Assembly: GCF_002878395.1 (NCBI RefSeq)
Contig: NW_025892868.1
Location: forward strand, 222,395-286,394
Direction of reading: 5' to 3'
Origin: Capsicum annuum
Lineage: Eukaryota > Streptophyta > Magnoliopsida > Solanales > Solanaceae
Length of the DNA: 64,000 nucleotides
Shown here: positions 1-12,306 of the stretch, one piece after another
Layout: the number at the start of each line of letters is the position of its first letter
Numbering within the stretch: the stretch's first letter is position 1
Notes under the pieces: generated by a model
The model's input: only the letters and a program-made list of their open reading frames with translations
What the model was told of the DNA's origin: nothing
Database searches by the model: none
Program-made: the position numbers and the translations under genes

Positions 1-840
1 TTAAAGAGAGTTAGGTGGTTACCCAACGAAGGCTTTTAACTGCAAGGTCTCATCGTTAGAAACTCAGTTTTGTCGATTTAGGTGATATGACTAGCTAAGG
101 CCAATGTGTACCTGTCCTTGAGACACTGGTATAGTAGACTAGTATATAGGACAACTATCCTTGCAACAAATATTGATGTGGGGGCTTAGTCGATGAGTTA
201 ATGGCGGACCCATATAGCCCATAGGTACTAGACTTGTAAGGTGAATCATATAGCTTAGAAGTAAAATAAAGAGTGCATCAAGATTTAAAAGAATTGTTAC
301 CAAGTATTTTTCAGTATGCCTATGTGTTTTTCTATCTGGTATGTGATCTATTTTATAAATTTCTCTCACTTATGTTGTACAAAAGTACATTATTTTTTAT
401 TGCTCTACGTACCAGTACATCTGTATTGACCCCCTATAATTGAAGATTTGAGGCCTAGTCTAGCGGTCCTACTAAATAATGGATTTTTCTCAGACATTCA
501 GAGTTGGTAAACCTTCCTTACTTTGAAAGGCGTCTTGTTCACTTATGGTGATCTTATTTTCTTTTAGTTTATGGTTCGACTAGGGGCCTTGTCCCAGTCT
601 TCAAATAGATGTTATTTTCCTTTAGTTAGTTTAGATTTCACAGACATGTGTTAGATAGATTTGAGTCTTGTTAAACTTATGTCATGTTGTTTTGTTGATA
701 TAATTAGATGACCATGTTTTTATTTTGTTTCTGTATTTTATAGTTATGAACTATTCATATAATTTCCAGTTAGAAAGGCTCTTGGACCTTCATCATTTTG
801 GATGCTTGTCGCGGCCAGGGCCTCAGTTTAGTTTATGAAA
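1..840 (+). repeat. Element A 5' LTR, 3' portion
   Basis: This matches 8237-9074 with scattered substitutions. The expected LTR terminus (TCGTGACA in the 3' copy) has decayed to an A-rich stretch just before the primer site. LTR start and promoter region are outside the window. Confidence 0.8.
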
Positions 841-844
841 AATA

Positions 845-856
845 TGGTATCAGAGC
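845..856 (+). other. Primer-binding site, tRNA-iMet type (element A)
   Basis: The sequence TGGTATCAGAGC is the exact plant initiator-tRNA-Met primer complement. It lies four bases after the LTR end and is followed by a leader with the phrase CTAGTAGAGTCTTGATTATG, also seen with small changes after the primer site of element B. Confidence 0.85.
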
Positions 857-3800
857 ATGGTTCATGGTCCCAGGGTATCTGCGAAATCATGTCTAGTAGA
901 GTCTTGATTATGGGTGTTTTATGCACCACACTTCTAATCAGGAGGCTACTTGGAATTTATGAGTTATTTTCTTATTCATTCATACTCTAGTTCGTGCTAT
1001 AAGGTTATCCATAAGAAAGTTATCCAAATTTCTTCCTTGTTCAAATTTCATGGGCCATGCCTCATTATTGAGGTGGTACAAGTCTAAGAATCTAGCTCCG
1101 CTAGCAATGTGGTTCTCTCTGGTTAAGTTATTCATAAAGTTATGAAATTGTACAAAGACTTGAAAGGAGTCCATGAGTGCTTTAAATTGTATTGATTTAA
1201 TCTTATACCCCTATTTATATCTGTCGTATGGTTGAGCCTAGGGTATAGAGTGTATATGGTCTCCTTTTATAAAATTTTTGTTGCAAATGTATTGCATAAG
1301 GGTAATATTATACAGCAGAATATCAGAGCTGTATTTCCACTTTAGTAGTAGTACATGTTAAAGTTCATGACCTATCAATAGTGATATAGTCTAAAAGTTT
1401 GTGACATAAAGTCACGAGGGTAGTAGTTAGAGTGAGGCTGACTTTTGCATAAATAAGTAGTTTTAGTTATACAACCCTTTGATTGAGGGGTGGTTTTTCC
1501 TTTTATGTTTATTGGCTAATGTTACAATAAGATTTAAAGATTGTATGGTAGTCTGTGAAGGAAGTGTTTGGCTATGATTATGATTTATTTAAATTAGGGA
1601 AGGAGCCTAGAGTGGATAGTTATGGTGTTTATAGCAATTAGTTATAGGTTGTGAATGAAAAGAGGTAGACTAGTCAATAAGTTATGTGTAGAGACTCATT
1701 AGAGTTTATGGAATTTGGTGATAGTGATAATGTATACAGGGGTAAGTAAGTATGATGTGAGATATTCAAATATGTTGATAAGATAAAATGGGTTATATTA
1801 TAAGGTTAAGATCGACTATCCTTATTATATGTCTTTACGCCTTTTCTTGTCTTTTCTTTAGTAGTTGTAAACTAGTACTACATGTGAGAATATATATAGT
1901 GGAATTAGAGGTGTAGTAGTAATGTCTTGGAAAGGATATGATTGTAGGTAGTATCTAGGTGAAATGAGGTATTAGGGTTGAATTTCCCAATTTGATTCAC
2001 TAGTATATGATATCGATGCTTCATTGATGGTACATAATAGATGCTAGACTATAGGCTGGAACTTTAGATGTGGAATATGGTGGTAAGAAGAGTATCTTAA
2101 GATTAATAATGTCTAATTTGTGGGAAAGAAGTAGTAGGCTTGATGTGATTTGTGAAAGATCCTAGGTTGATAATTGATGAAAAGTTTAAGTGGTAATTGT
2201 GAGGCATATATGTACATTAGGACTAGTGTTTAAATGATGAATTTTGGTTAACTCATTAATTGGATAAGGGCATAAGTATATAAGAATAAGTTGCACCTCC
2301 CCTGGTAGTATGGCGTTAAGTAAGATTTTATGGTATAAGTGTCTCATGTACCTAGGTCATGTTCTTGAATTTTGTAGTATGGTGAAGTTTGGGGAGTTGT
2401 TATACTATGTTCATTAGAGTTGAATTATAGAAATATAGGTAGTCAACATACGCCTTTGGTATAGTTTTACAAATTTTATTATGTTGAAAGTTATGTGATC
2501 AATGGTATAATGTTAGAAAGTTAAGTAGTTGATAGTTGATTTTTATGTGATAAGGAGTGAGAATGTGTATGCTCATTAGACTGCGAGTTGTAGGTTGATG
2601 GATTTGGAGGATAGCGAAAATTAGGAGTATCATTCTTGGAAAACAATGCCTTTAGAGTATACTTAAAAGGGTAAAGTTTAGCATTTATGTGTATGGTGAT
2701 GCCTCATTGTGTTGAGTGGTGTGCTTGTAGATTTATTGAGAACATATTCCCTTAAGTATATAATTGTGACTTTGATCTATGTGGGAGATGATGAGTTAAA
2801 GTAGTTCCCAAATTTTCTTGTGGTGTCAAGTTTCAAGTCAAAATCATAATAAATCAATTCCTATTAAAGAAAGCTCCTCCGCTCCTACTACTTCAGTTCG
2901 AGTGGACATCTACCAATGTCTTATGTATTTAAGACCTGCCTTTGTCTAAGGTTTGAGCTCTCTATGTCAATCATGTCAAGTCTTGACCTCCAAACTAGAG
3001 GCAATAATGTCCCTCGGTGATCCAATATTTCAAGTATTCAAGCTCTATGTTATGATGTTCATGATCCAAATATCTGTGTCCCAAATCATATATGGTTCTA
3101 AGGAACTATACTTTCATATTTCATTGGTTCATTGTATGTCGGGATTAGCCAAAAGGATAAAGTTGTGTGAACTAATGACTATTTTACCTCTGAAAATGAG
3201 ATGCAATAGCTTCGAGTAGAAGTCCTTGTCTCAATCGTTGACTACATAAATTCCAAACTTATGTTATACGACTAGTGATATAAGCACTCATGTTTTCTCA
3301 CTGTGGTTTATCCTAAGAACTCATGCTATGATGTGTTTATGCCAAAATAACTTTCTACTTATGATCCAGACACTTGATATATAAAGTATTTCGTGGCTAT
3401 TCTATCGTATCTTCTCCTTAAGTCCCGCCTTAAGAAGTTCAATAAGTATAAGTGATGGTCTGATAATGTTACTTTTATTTACAATATTTATGCTCGGGTC
3501 CCTAAATGACCCTCCGTATGTTAGTATGATGGTGGTTGTGAAACCGTGGTGATGTTTTAGGTAGGGAGTAGATTCTCTTGAATGTGAAAGTTTTGATGTG
3601 ATTTCTTTAGCTAAATTTATAGGAGAAGGGGAAAAGAAGGAGATGAACTTTTATTATGTGAAATACTTAGGAAGGAGATATATGGCAAAAGTCTATGTGA
3701 TGATTTATTGAAATTGTTGGTCTTAGTTGGAGATCCTAGGAGTGGGTGTAGTAACGGGAGGCTTGAATGTTGTGATTGGTAAAAACACAGACCAATGCGC

Positions 3801-4317
3801 TATGTGGTTAGTACTCTTTGATTTAAAAGTCAAATTTGTTTGATGGTGGTGATAAGGTGAAGTGATTTTCTTAATGAGATGTAGAGTATAGGACCCTGTA
3901 GCTTAAGTTAGCACCTTGTTATATTGAGTTAGTCTTCAACATAAAATCATTTTATAGTGGGACTCAAACTCTTGTGTCTAGATGTGTGATGGTAGAATTA
4001 TAAGATGGAAAGGACAAAGTATGTTATTTAATGTTGGGGCATAACTGAGTAGAGTCTTTATGTTTAAGTCTATTCATTGTATCATGAAAGGTGGAGAATG
4101 CTTCTATCCCAATATTCCGTGAAATATCATCTCATGATTGTACCGATGTAAATCAGGCCTATTATCAGCAAATTAACTCATGCCTTATGTTGTGATGATT
4201 ATGATTCATAGAGCTCATGTGCAAGATCATCCCTATGTAAATTTTCATAACCTCATGCACCGTGCTTATGCGTTTCACTAGGAGTTATCATGAAGCTCTT
4301 TTGATGCATTTGCATAT
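857..4317 (+). other. Element A interior, left part: no coding domain recognised
   Basis: After a gypsy-type leader of about 120 bases this stretch is AT-rich and full of stops on both strands. Two open frames, a 64-residue one on the minus strand at 980-1174 and an 88-residue one on the plus strand at 2953-3219, match no family I know and show no motif. I see no zinc knuckle, RT active-site motif or integrase motif. Confidence 0.55.
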
Positions 4318-5199
4318 GTTGTTGAGGTTTTTTTTTGGGTTAATTTGGGTTTTTCTTAATTATATCAATCTAATAAAAATAGAGCAAATCCATTACATAA
4401 ACAGAATTAAAATGGCTCAATTCTAAAATAACCCAAAGAATAACCAATTAGACTAGTCCAATATTTTGACCCGATCTAACATCCTTAAAAGGGAGTAGGG
4501 TTTCCCAATCCATTAGTTGAGCTGAGATTCCCTTTCCTACGCCTCTTTCATTATGTTCTTCATCACCAATCTTCAATTTGTTCTTGTACATCTGTGGGTG
4601 ATAAATACCTTTCCATTGTTTCTTCAAGTTAAAGATTCCATCTTGCATGACTTAGTTTCTTTCTCTTGTACTCCATCTGTTCACCAACTGACTGAACTCT
4701 AATTCTTTTTTTTCTACTACTCCAAGTGAAATGTTTAATACGTTTCCATGATTTTTGGTTCTGACATGTTGGGTCTCATCTTCTAACTATTGATTTCTAC
4801 TTCTTGTAAGTACTCTATCTATATAGTCCTTGCTTTTTGACCTGTATGTTAATGTTGACCCACTTCCTCTTCTCCCTATATAGTTATATCTCAAATTGAG
4901 ATAATGGGCGGCTCGGGTCCATTGATAGTTAAAGAGAATCAAGGAGCTCAGTTGGTTAAATCTTATTTGACTTGGTGACCCCCAACTTACTGAAAATCCA
5001 TTTTAATTGGATGGTGCTAATGGCAGGATAACATTTTCACCTTTTTGTTGAACTTTCCTTCTTGTAAATATGGTGAATGTGCAAGAAAATATTGTAGCCT
5101 TTCCAGTCCTGTTAGCCCTTAGCTAAGCACAGTCTTAGATAGGGACATTAGTGCTTGTCGCTGTCTAGTATTTTTCTACAAGAACTGTTTATGCTTAAA

Positions 5200-5560
5200 T
5201 GCTAAGTCAGCTAAGTAATCTGTTATTTGGTTGCCTTCCCTGAATAAATGGACTATTTGTACGTGCTTGTGTTGTAATAAATTGTTTATCCTTTTTACTA
5301 TATCTGCAATTTTCCATGGTATTTCCCACTTGATTTAGGAATTTTTGCATTGCTATTGAATTTTTTAGAATTACTTCTCTTGCCCTAACTGACTGCAATG
5401 ATCTGTTGTTTGCATTATGGCTTCAGCTTCTGCTACCATATTATTTGTCTTCCATTAATGCTCTTTCTACATGTAATTATGTCCCGCTTTACATCCCTTA
5501 AGCAAAAGGCCTATGAGCTGTTTCCTGGGTTTTCTTTTGATGCACCATTTGTGTTATATT
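5200..5560 (-). pseudogene. LINE RNase H-like domain remnant
   Basis: Minus-strand translation in two frames shows NNMVAEAEAIM (about 5414-5446) and, near the end, REGNQITDYLADLA (about 5211-5255). These are the first-helix and C-terminal signatures of the RVT_3/RNase H domain at the end of many plant LINE ORF2 proteins. A frameshift separates them. Its position just downstream of the zf-RVT domain supports the call. Confidence 0.65.
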
Positions 5561-5630
5561 TAATCCAGCCCTACTCTGGTAGTTCCCATAAAAGAACCTT
5601 GGGTATTACTTTAGGCTTTAGATGACTTAG

Positions 5631-6612
5631 TTAATACATTATAGTTGGCCAATCTGTTGCAAATTCAAGAGATGGCTTTCTCACCTTCAGTAGTATTCTC
5701 AACTGCCTTTTGACATTGAATATTACACTATGCATACTGATTTCCTTATCCTCGTGCTTCGTTGAGTTCCTTCTCTTCCATAATTCCCATATTATGATTG
5801 TTGGTATTGCTTTGTAATAAGATTTCTCCCTTTGTTTGACTTGTACATTCCACCATGCATAGATTGTCTCTCTTAAACTCCTTCCTTGTATGTTTATTCC
5901 TAAAAAAGAAAAAAAGTAGGACCATGTCCTGTTAGCTGAAACTGATCTCAATAGAACATGTGCTATGGTCTCCTGTGCTGGGTTTTGACAACACCAACAC
6001 TTAGAAGGACCATGTATCCCCCATCTTCTAACAATGTCTTCGATAGAAATCCTTCCCCTCCACACTATCCACATAAAAATAAAATTTGGAATGGAGGCCC
6101 TTTTATCTATAAGCACTTATAAAATTCATCAACTTTCCCCCTCTGCCTTACATAGTGCCATGCAGACTCTACTGAGAAATTTCCCTTTGCCTCCAAGGTC
6201 CAAATTGTCTTATCTTGTTGGTTTTTCTCCCCTATTCTTACTTTAGTCAGCACACGAGTCATATGTCATCTACAAAAAGGCTCTTAAACTACCCTCATTC
6301 CAGTTCCCATCAGTCATTAAATCCCTTACCCTCTGAAATCTTTCATCCCATTCATGACTTTCCTCAATAACAGAATAAAAATCACCCATTCCACTCCAAT
6401 TATCATACCATAAATAAGTATCCCCTCTTCTAACTTGCCCAAAAATTAGATGATCTACCAAGTCTCTTACTTGCAGCATTTTCTTCCAGACTTGGGAACC
6501 ACATCCTACCTTCTATATTACCTCCTTAGGATGGTACGTCCTGCAATACTTGTTGATCATATAGTCACTCCAAATAGCCTTCTGTGTTCTGAAATTCCAC
6601 CACAACGTACAA
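5631..6612 (-). pseudogene. LINE ORF2 C-terminal region: RT connection and zf-RVT domain
   Basis: Reading leftwards, the product begins with a TLWWNFR-like block near 6600 and a segment with LWYDNWSG (about 6395-6420), both typical of plant LINE ORF2 just after the RT. The zf-RVT domain follows at 5631-6116: WRGRISIEDIVRRWGI, then the zinc-binding core CWCCQNPAQETIAHVLL with the C-x2-C-x-H pattern. In a live LINE this C-terminal part helps the protein bind template RNA during target-primed reverse transcription. The frame is broken by a stop near 6265 and another near 6510, so it is dead. It is antisense to element A. Confidence 0.8.
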
Positions 6613-6713
6613 AAGTTTTTGAGGAAAAATGATCAATACAAGATTACATTCCTTATTCCATACTTTTAGAGCTTCAACAAGTCCCTACCCATCATTTGGG
6701 GAAGAATGATCCT

Positions 6714-6723
6714 AAGGGGGAGA
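6714..6723 (+). other. Polypurine tract (element A)
   Basis: AAGGGGGAGA sits three bases before the LTR start TGTAACACC. It has the same form as the tracts of elements B, F and G and marks the plus-strand priming site. Confidence 0.75.
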
Positions 6724-6726
6724 TAA

Positions 6727-9074
6727 TGTAACACCCCGCAGCTTCGGGCTAGAATTTAAACCGTGGTTCTGATGCATATTGACCAAAACCCAATGATTCC
6801 TAGTTAATATATGTGTTTGATTATTAATCCTATGGTGTGGAAATACCTATGAATATGAATTGAGGTCACAAAAATCCCCTAACTCAAAGATGAGTTGAAA
6901 ACTTTTCTATCAATTATGTTTTAGTGAACGTCTCAACTTGGGTCAAATTTTATCGACCATTACTCCTTGTATATGAAGAGTAAAAATTCCTAATATATAT
7001 CAAATAAAAGGTCTTTTAGTCTTATTTCCAACACCACCCATTTCTCCATAATCTTATATTGAGGTAACAAGTTATGCCTATTTTCTGAAGAGGTATTAGT
7101 TTGTCGAGGTACGGCAGCTAGACTGAGAGACGGTCAAGTCGATGATGGCCCATCAAGCTAGGCCATCAACTTGAAGCAGTAAGGTTAAACAATGGTTCTT
7201 TTATGATGGTTTGAGCGATGGCCAATCATGGGATTGATGGTCCATCACTCAGGCCTTCGATAAAGGCCGACCTACGCTAAAGTACAATTTTCAAGGGATG
7301 TTTTGGTATTTTTCTATCCCAAACTCCTTCCACATAAATATAAATTATACTCGAAGTGTTATAATCCATATTTTTCAATATCTCAAATCCTCTCTACTCT
7401 CAACAAAGAAATTAGGGTTTCCTTCAAGGCAAGAATTCAATCCTTTCAATCCAAGATTTCCATTGAGAAGTGTCAAGATTAGGGTTCTATTATTCAACTA
7501 AGGAATAGAAGGTACGAGGTATTTTCCTTAACTACATGGGCATATTTAAATCGTTTTGAGTATGGTTTAAAGTTATGAAATCATATATTTACGAAGGGTT
7601 TTGAATTTACATTAACAAATATGCATTGTGAACCCTTTTGATGATAATGTTTTGGTCTTGAGGCCTTTCCCTAAATTTTATTTTTCTTGTATATATGTAT
7701 GTATGCGCTTTGAGTTTTAAAGTTGAATTAAGAGCATGAATATTTATACTTTCACTTGTTATGTCATCTTTTGATTTCACCTGTTATGAATTGATGAATT
7801 TCATATTTAGAAGCATGACATAAACGTTTTTGATCTATTATTTAATGACTTGAGTTTTGTTGTGAACCAAAGAGAAGGTATTTTCTTGCTTGTAAATGTT
7901 AAAGATGATTATTAAAATAATTGAATGGTTTGCTACAAAGTAACTAGCCACCACATGTTTAGGAATTGAAAGAGAGAATGTTCGCATAAGTTTGCGTACA
8001 TTTTGAAATAACAGATCTCCTATACTATTTGAATGATTTAGTGGTCCAAACATTATGTTTTTAATGAAAATACTGTAACATGATATTGTATTTCCTATAT
8101 GATTTGTATGTCTTGGCATGACGATATCAAATCAGATGAATGCCATAGTAGACTCGGACCATATTAGACTATAACATTTTTCAGACACTAAACCAATTTT
8201 CAGAAAGATGTATAATTTAAAATGATAAAAATAGGCTTAAAGAGAGTTGGATGGTTACCTAAAGAAGGCATTTCAGTGTAAAGTCTCACCGTTGGAAATC
8301 AAGTTTTGTCAATTTTGGTGATATTATTTGCTAAGGCCAATGTGTACTTATCCCTGAGACACTGGTATACTAGACTAGTATGTAGGACCCTTATCCTTGC
8401 AGCAAACTTGGATGTGGGGGTGTGGCTGATGAATTAATGGTGAACCCATTTAGCCCATAGGACTAGACTTGTAAGGTGTACCATCTAGCTCAGAAGTAAA
8501 ATAAAGAGTGGGTCATGATTTGAAAGAATTGTTGCAAAGTCTTTTAAGTATGCCCATGTGTTTTCCTATATGGTATGTGTACTATTTAATTAATTTCGAT
8601 CACTTATGTTCTATAAAAGTACATTATTTTGGATTGCTCTGTGTACCTGTACATCTGTATTGACCCCCTATATTTTAGGTTTTGAGGCCTAGTCTAGCGG
8701 TCCTTCTAAGTAGTAGATTATTGTCAGACATTCAGAGTTAGTAAGCCTCCCTTACTTCAGAAGGCGTCTTGTTCACTTGCGTTGATCTTATTTGGTTTTG
8801 GTTTATGGTCCGACCGGGGTCCTTGTCTCGGTATTCAAACATATGTTGTTTTCCTTTAGTTAGTAGAGATTTCACAGATCGGTGTTAGATGTATTTGAGT
8901 CTTGTTGAACTTATGTCGTGTTGTTTTATTGATATAATCAGATAACCATGTTTTCGTTTTGTTTCTGGATTTTATATTTATGAATTATGCTTATGATTGC
9001 CAGTTAGAAGGGCTCTCAGGCCTTCATTGTTCGGAATGCCCATCGTAGCCAGGGCCTCAGTTTCGGTCGTGACA
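6727..9074 (+). repeat. Element A 3' LTR (about 2.35 kb)
   Basis: It starts TGTAACACCCCG directly after the polypurine tract and ends TCGTGACA. The last 838 bases repeat the window's first 840. Around 7130-7270 there is a cluster of GATGGCCCATC-like palindromes, probably old GACGGGCCGTC motifs that lost CpG. A TATAAATATAAAT stretch near 7335 could be part of an LTR promoter, which is inference only. Confidence 0.8.
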
Positions 9075-12000
9075 CATGCTACACCATTCCTTGATCAACT
9101 ACATCACACTTTTTCAATCCTCCTTTTTGACTAAGGGTCATTCGACTTTATTTTCTCTCTTTTATCTTGCTTACTTTTTTTGCCTTTGCTTTCCCATTTC
9201 TTTCATATCTTTTTCTTGCAATTTTCATTCAATTCTATCCTTTATTGGATTCTTTCATTTTCTATCCCTTTATTTCCGCACTTAGGCACATTTGGCATTT
9301 TACTAACACTTTGTAGCCTCAAACTTACTTTCGTCAAATTTTGTTACCCCTAACTTAGGATTTTAGCCTCGCGTTGCATGTTCAAGCTCAATGAGGGTAT
9401 GGTTCAAAAGAGGGATAAAAAGAAAAGTTTACGGCTTGTAACGTGTTTGCCAAAGAAAGGTCCAAAGGCTCAAAGTGGGTAACTAAAGATTTCCTTTGCA
9501 CGCAGGTAGGCGTTTTAGGCTAGAGTATGTTCCAAATTCATAGGGATATCCTAAGGTCATTTCTCCAACCACACTCAATCAAAATTAGCTTTAAAATACT
9601 ATCGGGGCAAGTTCTAGGTAACAAAAGTATACAAGAGATGAATGCAAGAAGCTCACCACACATGGCATGCAAAATTTGTCGAGGGGCTCAAACGTCCCTC
9701 CCGCGAGAGACCAAAGTGGAGTATTTATCACTATTTACAAGTCAACAAGTTGTGGAGCCACAAAAAGAGAAAAAGATTTATCACAACATTGCTCATGTCC
9801 ATGCTCCTTTATTTTTCAAAAGTTTTAGACGGAGGGGGTTGTTCATTTTACATTAGTCTCTCGCACAATTTGCTAAACTTATGGTTACAACAGAAGACTT
9901 AGTCTCACATCATGGCTTAACACAGGTAAAATAACCATATAGCTACTCAAACTTCACCAATGGTGTATAACATGACCCCAATTTTACAAAATCCAATGCT
10001 ACAAGTACTTAGACTTCTCTTGTATCTTTGACATGTATGCTATGAGTACTCAAAATTCCCTTGCACCAATGTCTCAACAACTCAAACACACTAAAATCAA
10101 CAATAAAATCTAATGTTCAAAGAGAAAAATGAAAACTAGCATGAAAAACATGAGAATCCATAAAAACGTGGGCACCATCAGAGTGCCCAATGTAGTATCC
10201 CAAAATGAAAAGAAAATATTATCTAGAATATCATCAGAAGACCACCCAAAAACCATCCAAGTAGTAAAAATATAGGGACAAACACCCCCAACTGAAAAGC
10301 TGGCAGTGCCCTCACTGCCCAGTTAACAAGATAAGAGTAAAGGATGCTCCCTGAATCAGCCTCATCATCTCTGGTATACCCTGCATCACTCAACCATCAT
10401 CATCCCCAGACTACTTATCAGGGGCTCTATCATAACTCTCTACCCTTGTCGAAGGTAGACGTTCTTTAGGTTAGATCACCTAGAAGATGCCCTTTACCCC
10501 TCTCCACATCTTGGTGAGGAAATTTTCTCTCTTATTTTCCCTCTTTCCTATTTTTTCTGTGAATCCCTGAGGTCCCTGTGCAATATTGCTAAAGTTGAAT
10601 ATGTTCTCTCCAATTTGGCAACCCTGGCACCCTATTTTTCTGCTCTTCCCGATATATTTCATAATCGAACTGAGACATATATGAGTGGTGAGCAGTGGAG
10701 GACTCTCTCGGCCCTTGAGGTAACCATGGAACAAGTTCCCTAATAGCATCAAGTCTATCAAAGAATTGTGGGAACTTTATGGATACTCTTTTCTAGGAGT
10801 AACTTGATCGATGGGAGTTAATTGTAATACTAGTTGTGGCATTTCGGTGGTACGAATATAGTACCGTCTATGTCTCCCATTTTGTAGCTGAGTACCTATA
10901 AGGAATACACTTCAAACCATTTTTAGTATTTTTAAAGTATAACATATGCTAGATTAACAATGCAATATCATGTGGCAGTGCTATTGGAGATTCTAGGGTG
11001 AAAAATGGATGTGTAGAAATTTGGACTTTTGCAAAAAACTATCCTCAGGTATTGCGATCGAGGTCATTAGGATTGTAATCGTGATATCTGAGACCACAGT
11101 CAACAGTTTTTCCATCACTCAAGATACGAGATATTAACACCTACCTTGTATTTCAATAAGTCACATAAACATTATGATCAGATAAAATAAGCCTAGATTG
11201 CATGATTTTAGCCCCAAACTTGAAGGAATTCATATTAAACTCATTTGGGCATTGAATGAACACATAATATACATGTTAGTTTTATCCATTTTAGGCAAAA
11301 ATCTAGGTACACAAGATTCCCAAAATGATGTGTAGACACCCTACAACTTCTAACCACAACAATAAAAACAAACAAGCACAGTTTTGGCATTGTAAGAACG
11401 AATTTATGCCTATTTCCAAACTACATGTCCCAAGTTTACACTGATAATAAAAGTAAGAGGGTTTGAGACTACATACAAGATAAATGATACAACATGTTTG
11501 AAATGAAATCTTTGATATTTTATGCAATGCCCACATATAGTAGAATTTTGAGAATGAATGTGTGGGAAAATGGCTGTTGGATGGTCATTTACACTGGTAT
11601 GATCGCAATTGAGGTCCTCATTCCACAATTGCTCAATCGCAGCCTCCACGATCGCAGCGACACAAACCTCAGTCGTGGAAATTGAGGCCAAAATCTAGGC
11701 CTCTAAACCTTCTTTATTCAGTTCAAAAAGATACTTTCACAACTCCATTTTTCAATATTAATCAAAATTTCTTCTAGAAATTACTTTTTCATGGATTATG
11801 CATGAATAAATACAAAAGGATACGAGCAAATTTTCATGGCGCTATGGGGTGCCTCCCATTCAGATCTTAAGTTAACGTCGTAGAATGACTCCACCACTTC
11901 CTTTTGTGCTTCCACTTAGAAGATTTGAATTTCCATACCAACTTTCATTCAATATGCATTGAGCGGTAGAAAGATAGAAAATTTAGATCTTCCAAGGTGA

Positions 12001-12306
12001 AACTTGGAAGATGTGAGAACATGGAGAGCAAGCTTTGATCTTACCATTTTGAAGATTTGAATCTTTTACCCAACTTCACAACAAGATTTTGGATTAGATC
12101 CTTGGGTAAAAGTGAACACATCACTAGGCCATTCTTTATTCATCGTAAATTGAGTTCCTTGGCCAATGATGGGTTGAGTTCCATGTGCATCTTTTGAATG
12201 TCAAAGTCAAAAATATAGGAAATGTACTTCTTCTCCCTACAATCCATCATTTGAATCGGTTAATGGGTTCTCATCACATCCTAAAGGTGCAATGTTGAAA
12301 AGTACA
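9075..12306 (-). other. Element C, distal part: probable Tat/Athila-type post-pol region
   Basis: This stretch lies between A and B and has no credible gene. On the minus strand it looks like the long non-coding region that follows pol in Tat/Athila retrotransposons: the conserved post-pol phrase at 11838-11890, purine-rich tracts (pyrimidine-rich on the plus strand at 9100-9290), and blocks with CGATCGCAG-like words at 11050 and 11600. Open frames here, such as 9527-9856 (+) and 10480-10761 (-), carry no domain. Assignment to C rests on these features and on the LTR and primer site at 23-24.6 kb; the 3' LTR of C is not in view. Confidence 0.4.
11838..11890 (-). other. Conserved post-pol motif of Tat/Athila-like elements
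   Basis: On the minus strand this reads ACGACGTTAACTTAAG, then GGGAGGCACCCCATAG. Plant Tat/Athila elements often carry a phrase of the form GACGTTAA, then GGGAGGCAACCCA, downstream of pol; I recall this from general knowledge and have not searched it. Confidence 0.45.

Larger units (their letters stand above)
4328..6614 (-). mobile_element. 5'-truncated LINE (non-LTR retrotransposon) inside element A
   Basis: Read on the minus strand, the element runs from the end of a LINE ORF2 through the RT-associated zinc-binding domain and an RNase H-like tail, then about 0.85 kb of 3' untranslated DNA, to a nine-A tail (T-run at 4328-4336). The 5' part (endonuclease and RT core) is absent, which is typical 5' truncation. 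A candidate target-site duplication is GTTGTTGAGG at 4318-4327 against GTTTTTGAGG at 6615-6624 (8 of 10). The exact 5' edge is uncertain, because LINE-like coding may continue to about 6630. A minus-strand open frame at 4448-4648 in the 3' region has no recognisable domain. Confidence 0.75.
1..9074 (+). mobile_element. Element A: LTR retrotransposon with non-coding interior (left end outside window)
   Basis: The first 840 bases align by eye over their whole length with 8237-9074, so they are the end of a 5' LTR and the 3' part of a 3' LTR. Between them lie a tRNA-iMet-type primer site (845-856), a non-coding interior, an inserted LINE and a polypurine tract (6714-6723). I see no gag, protease, RT or integrase in the roughly 3.5 kb that is not LINE, although the leader after the primer site resembles those of gypsy elements B and G. 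This suits a non-autonomous (LARD-like) gypsy derivative moved by a partner's proteins. A very decayed gag-pol is the alternative. The right flank begins CATGC; the matching left flank is off the window. Confidence 0.75.

Noticed and set aside
9527..9902. Two overlapping plus-strand frames of 109 and 86 residues
   Set aside because: Neither has a recognisable domain. The region looks like non-coding retrotransposon DNA on the opposite strand, and the overlap of two frames argues against coding.
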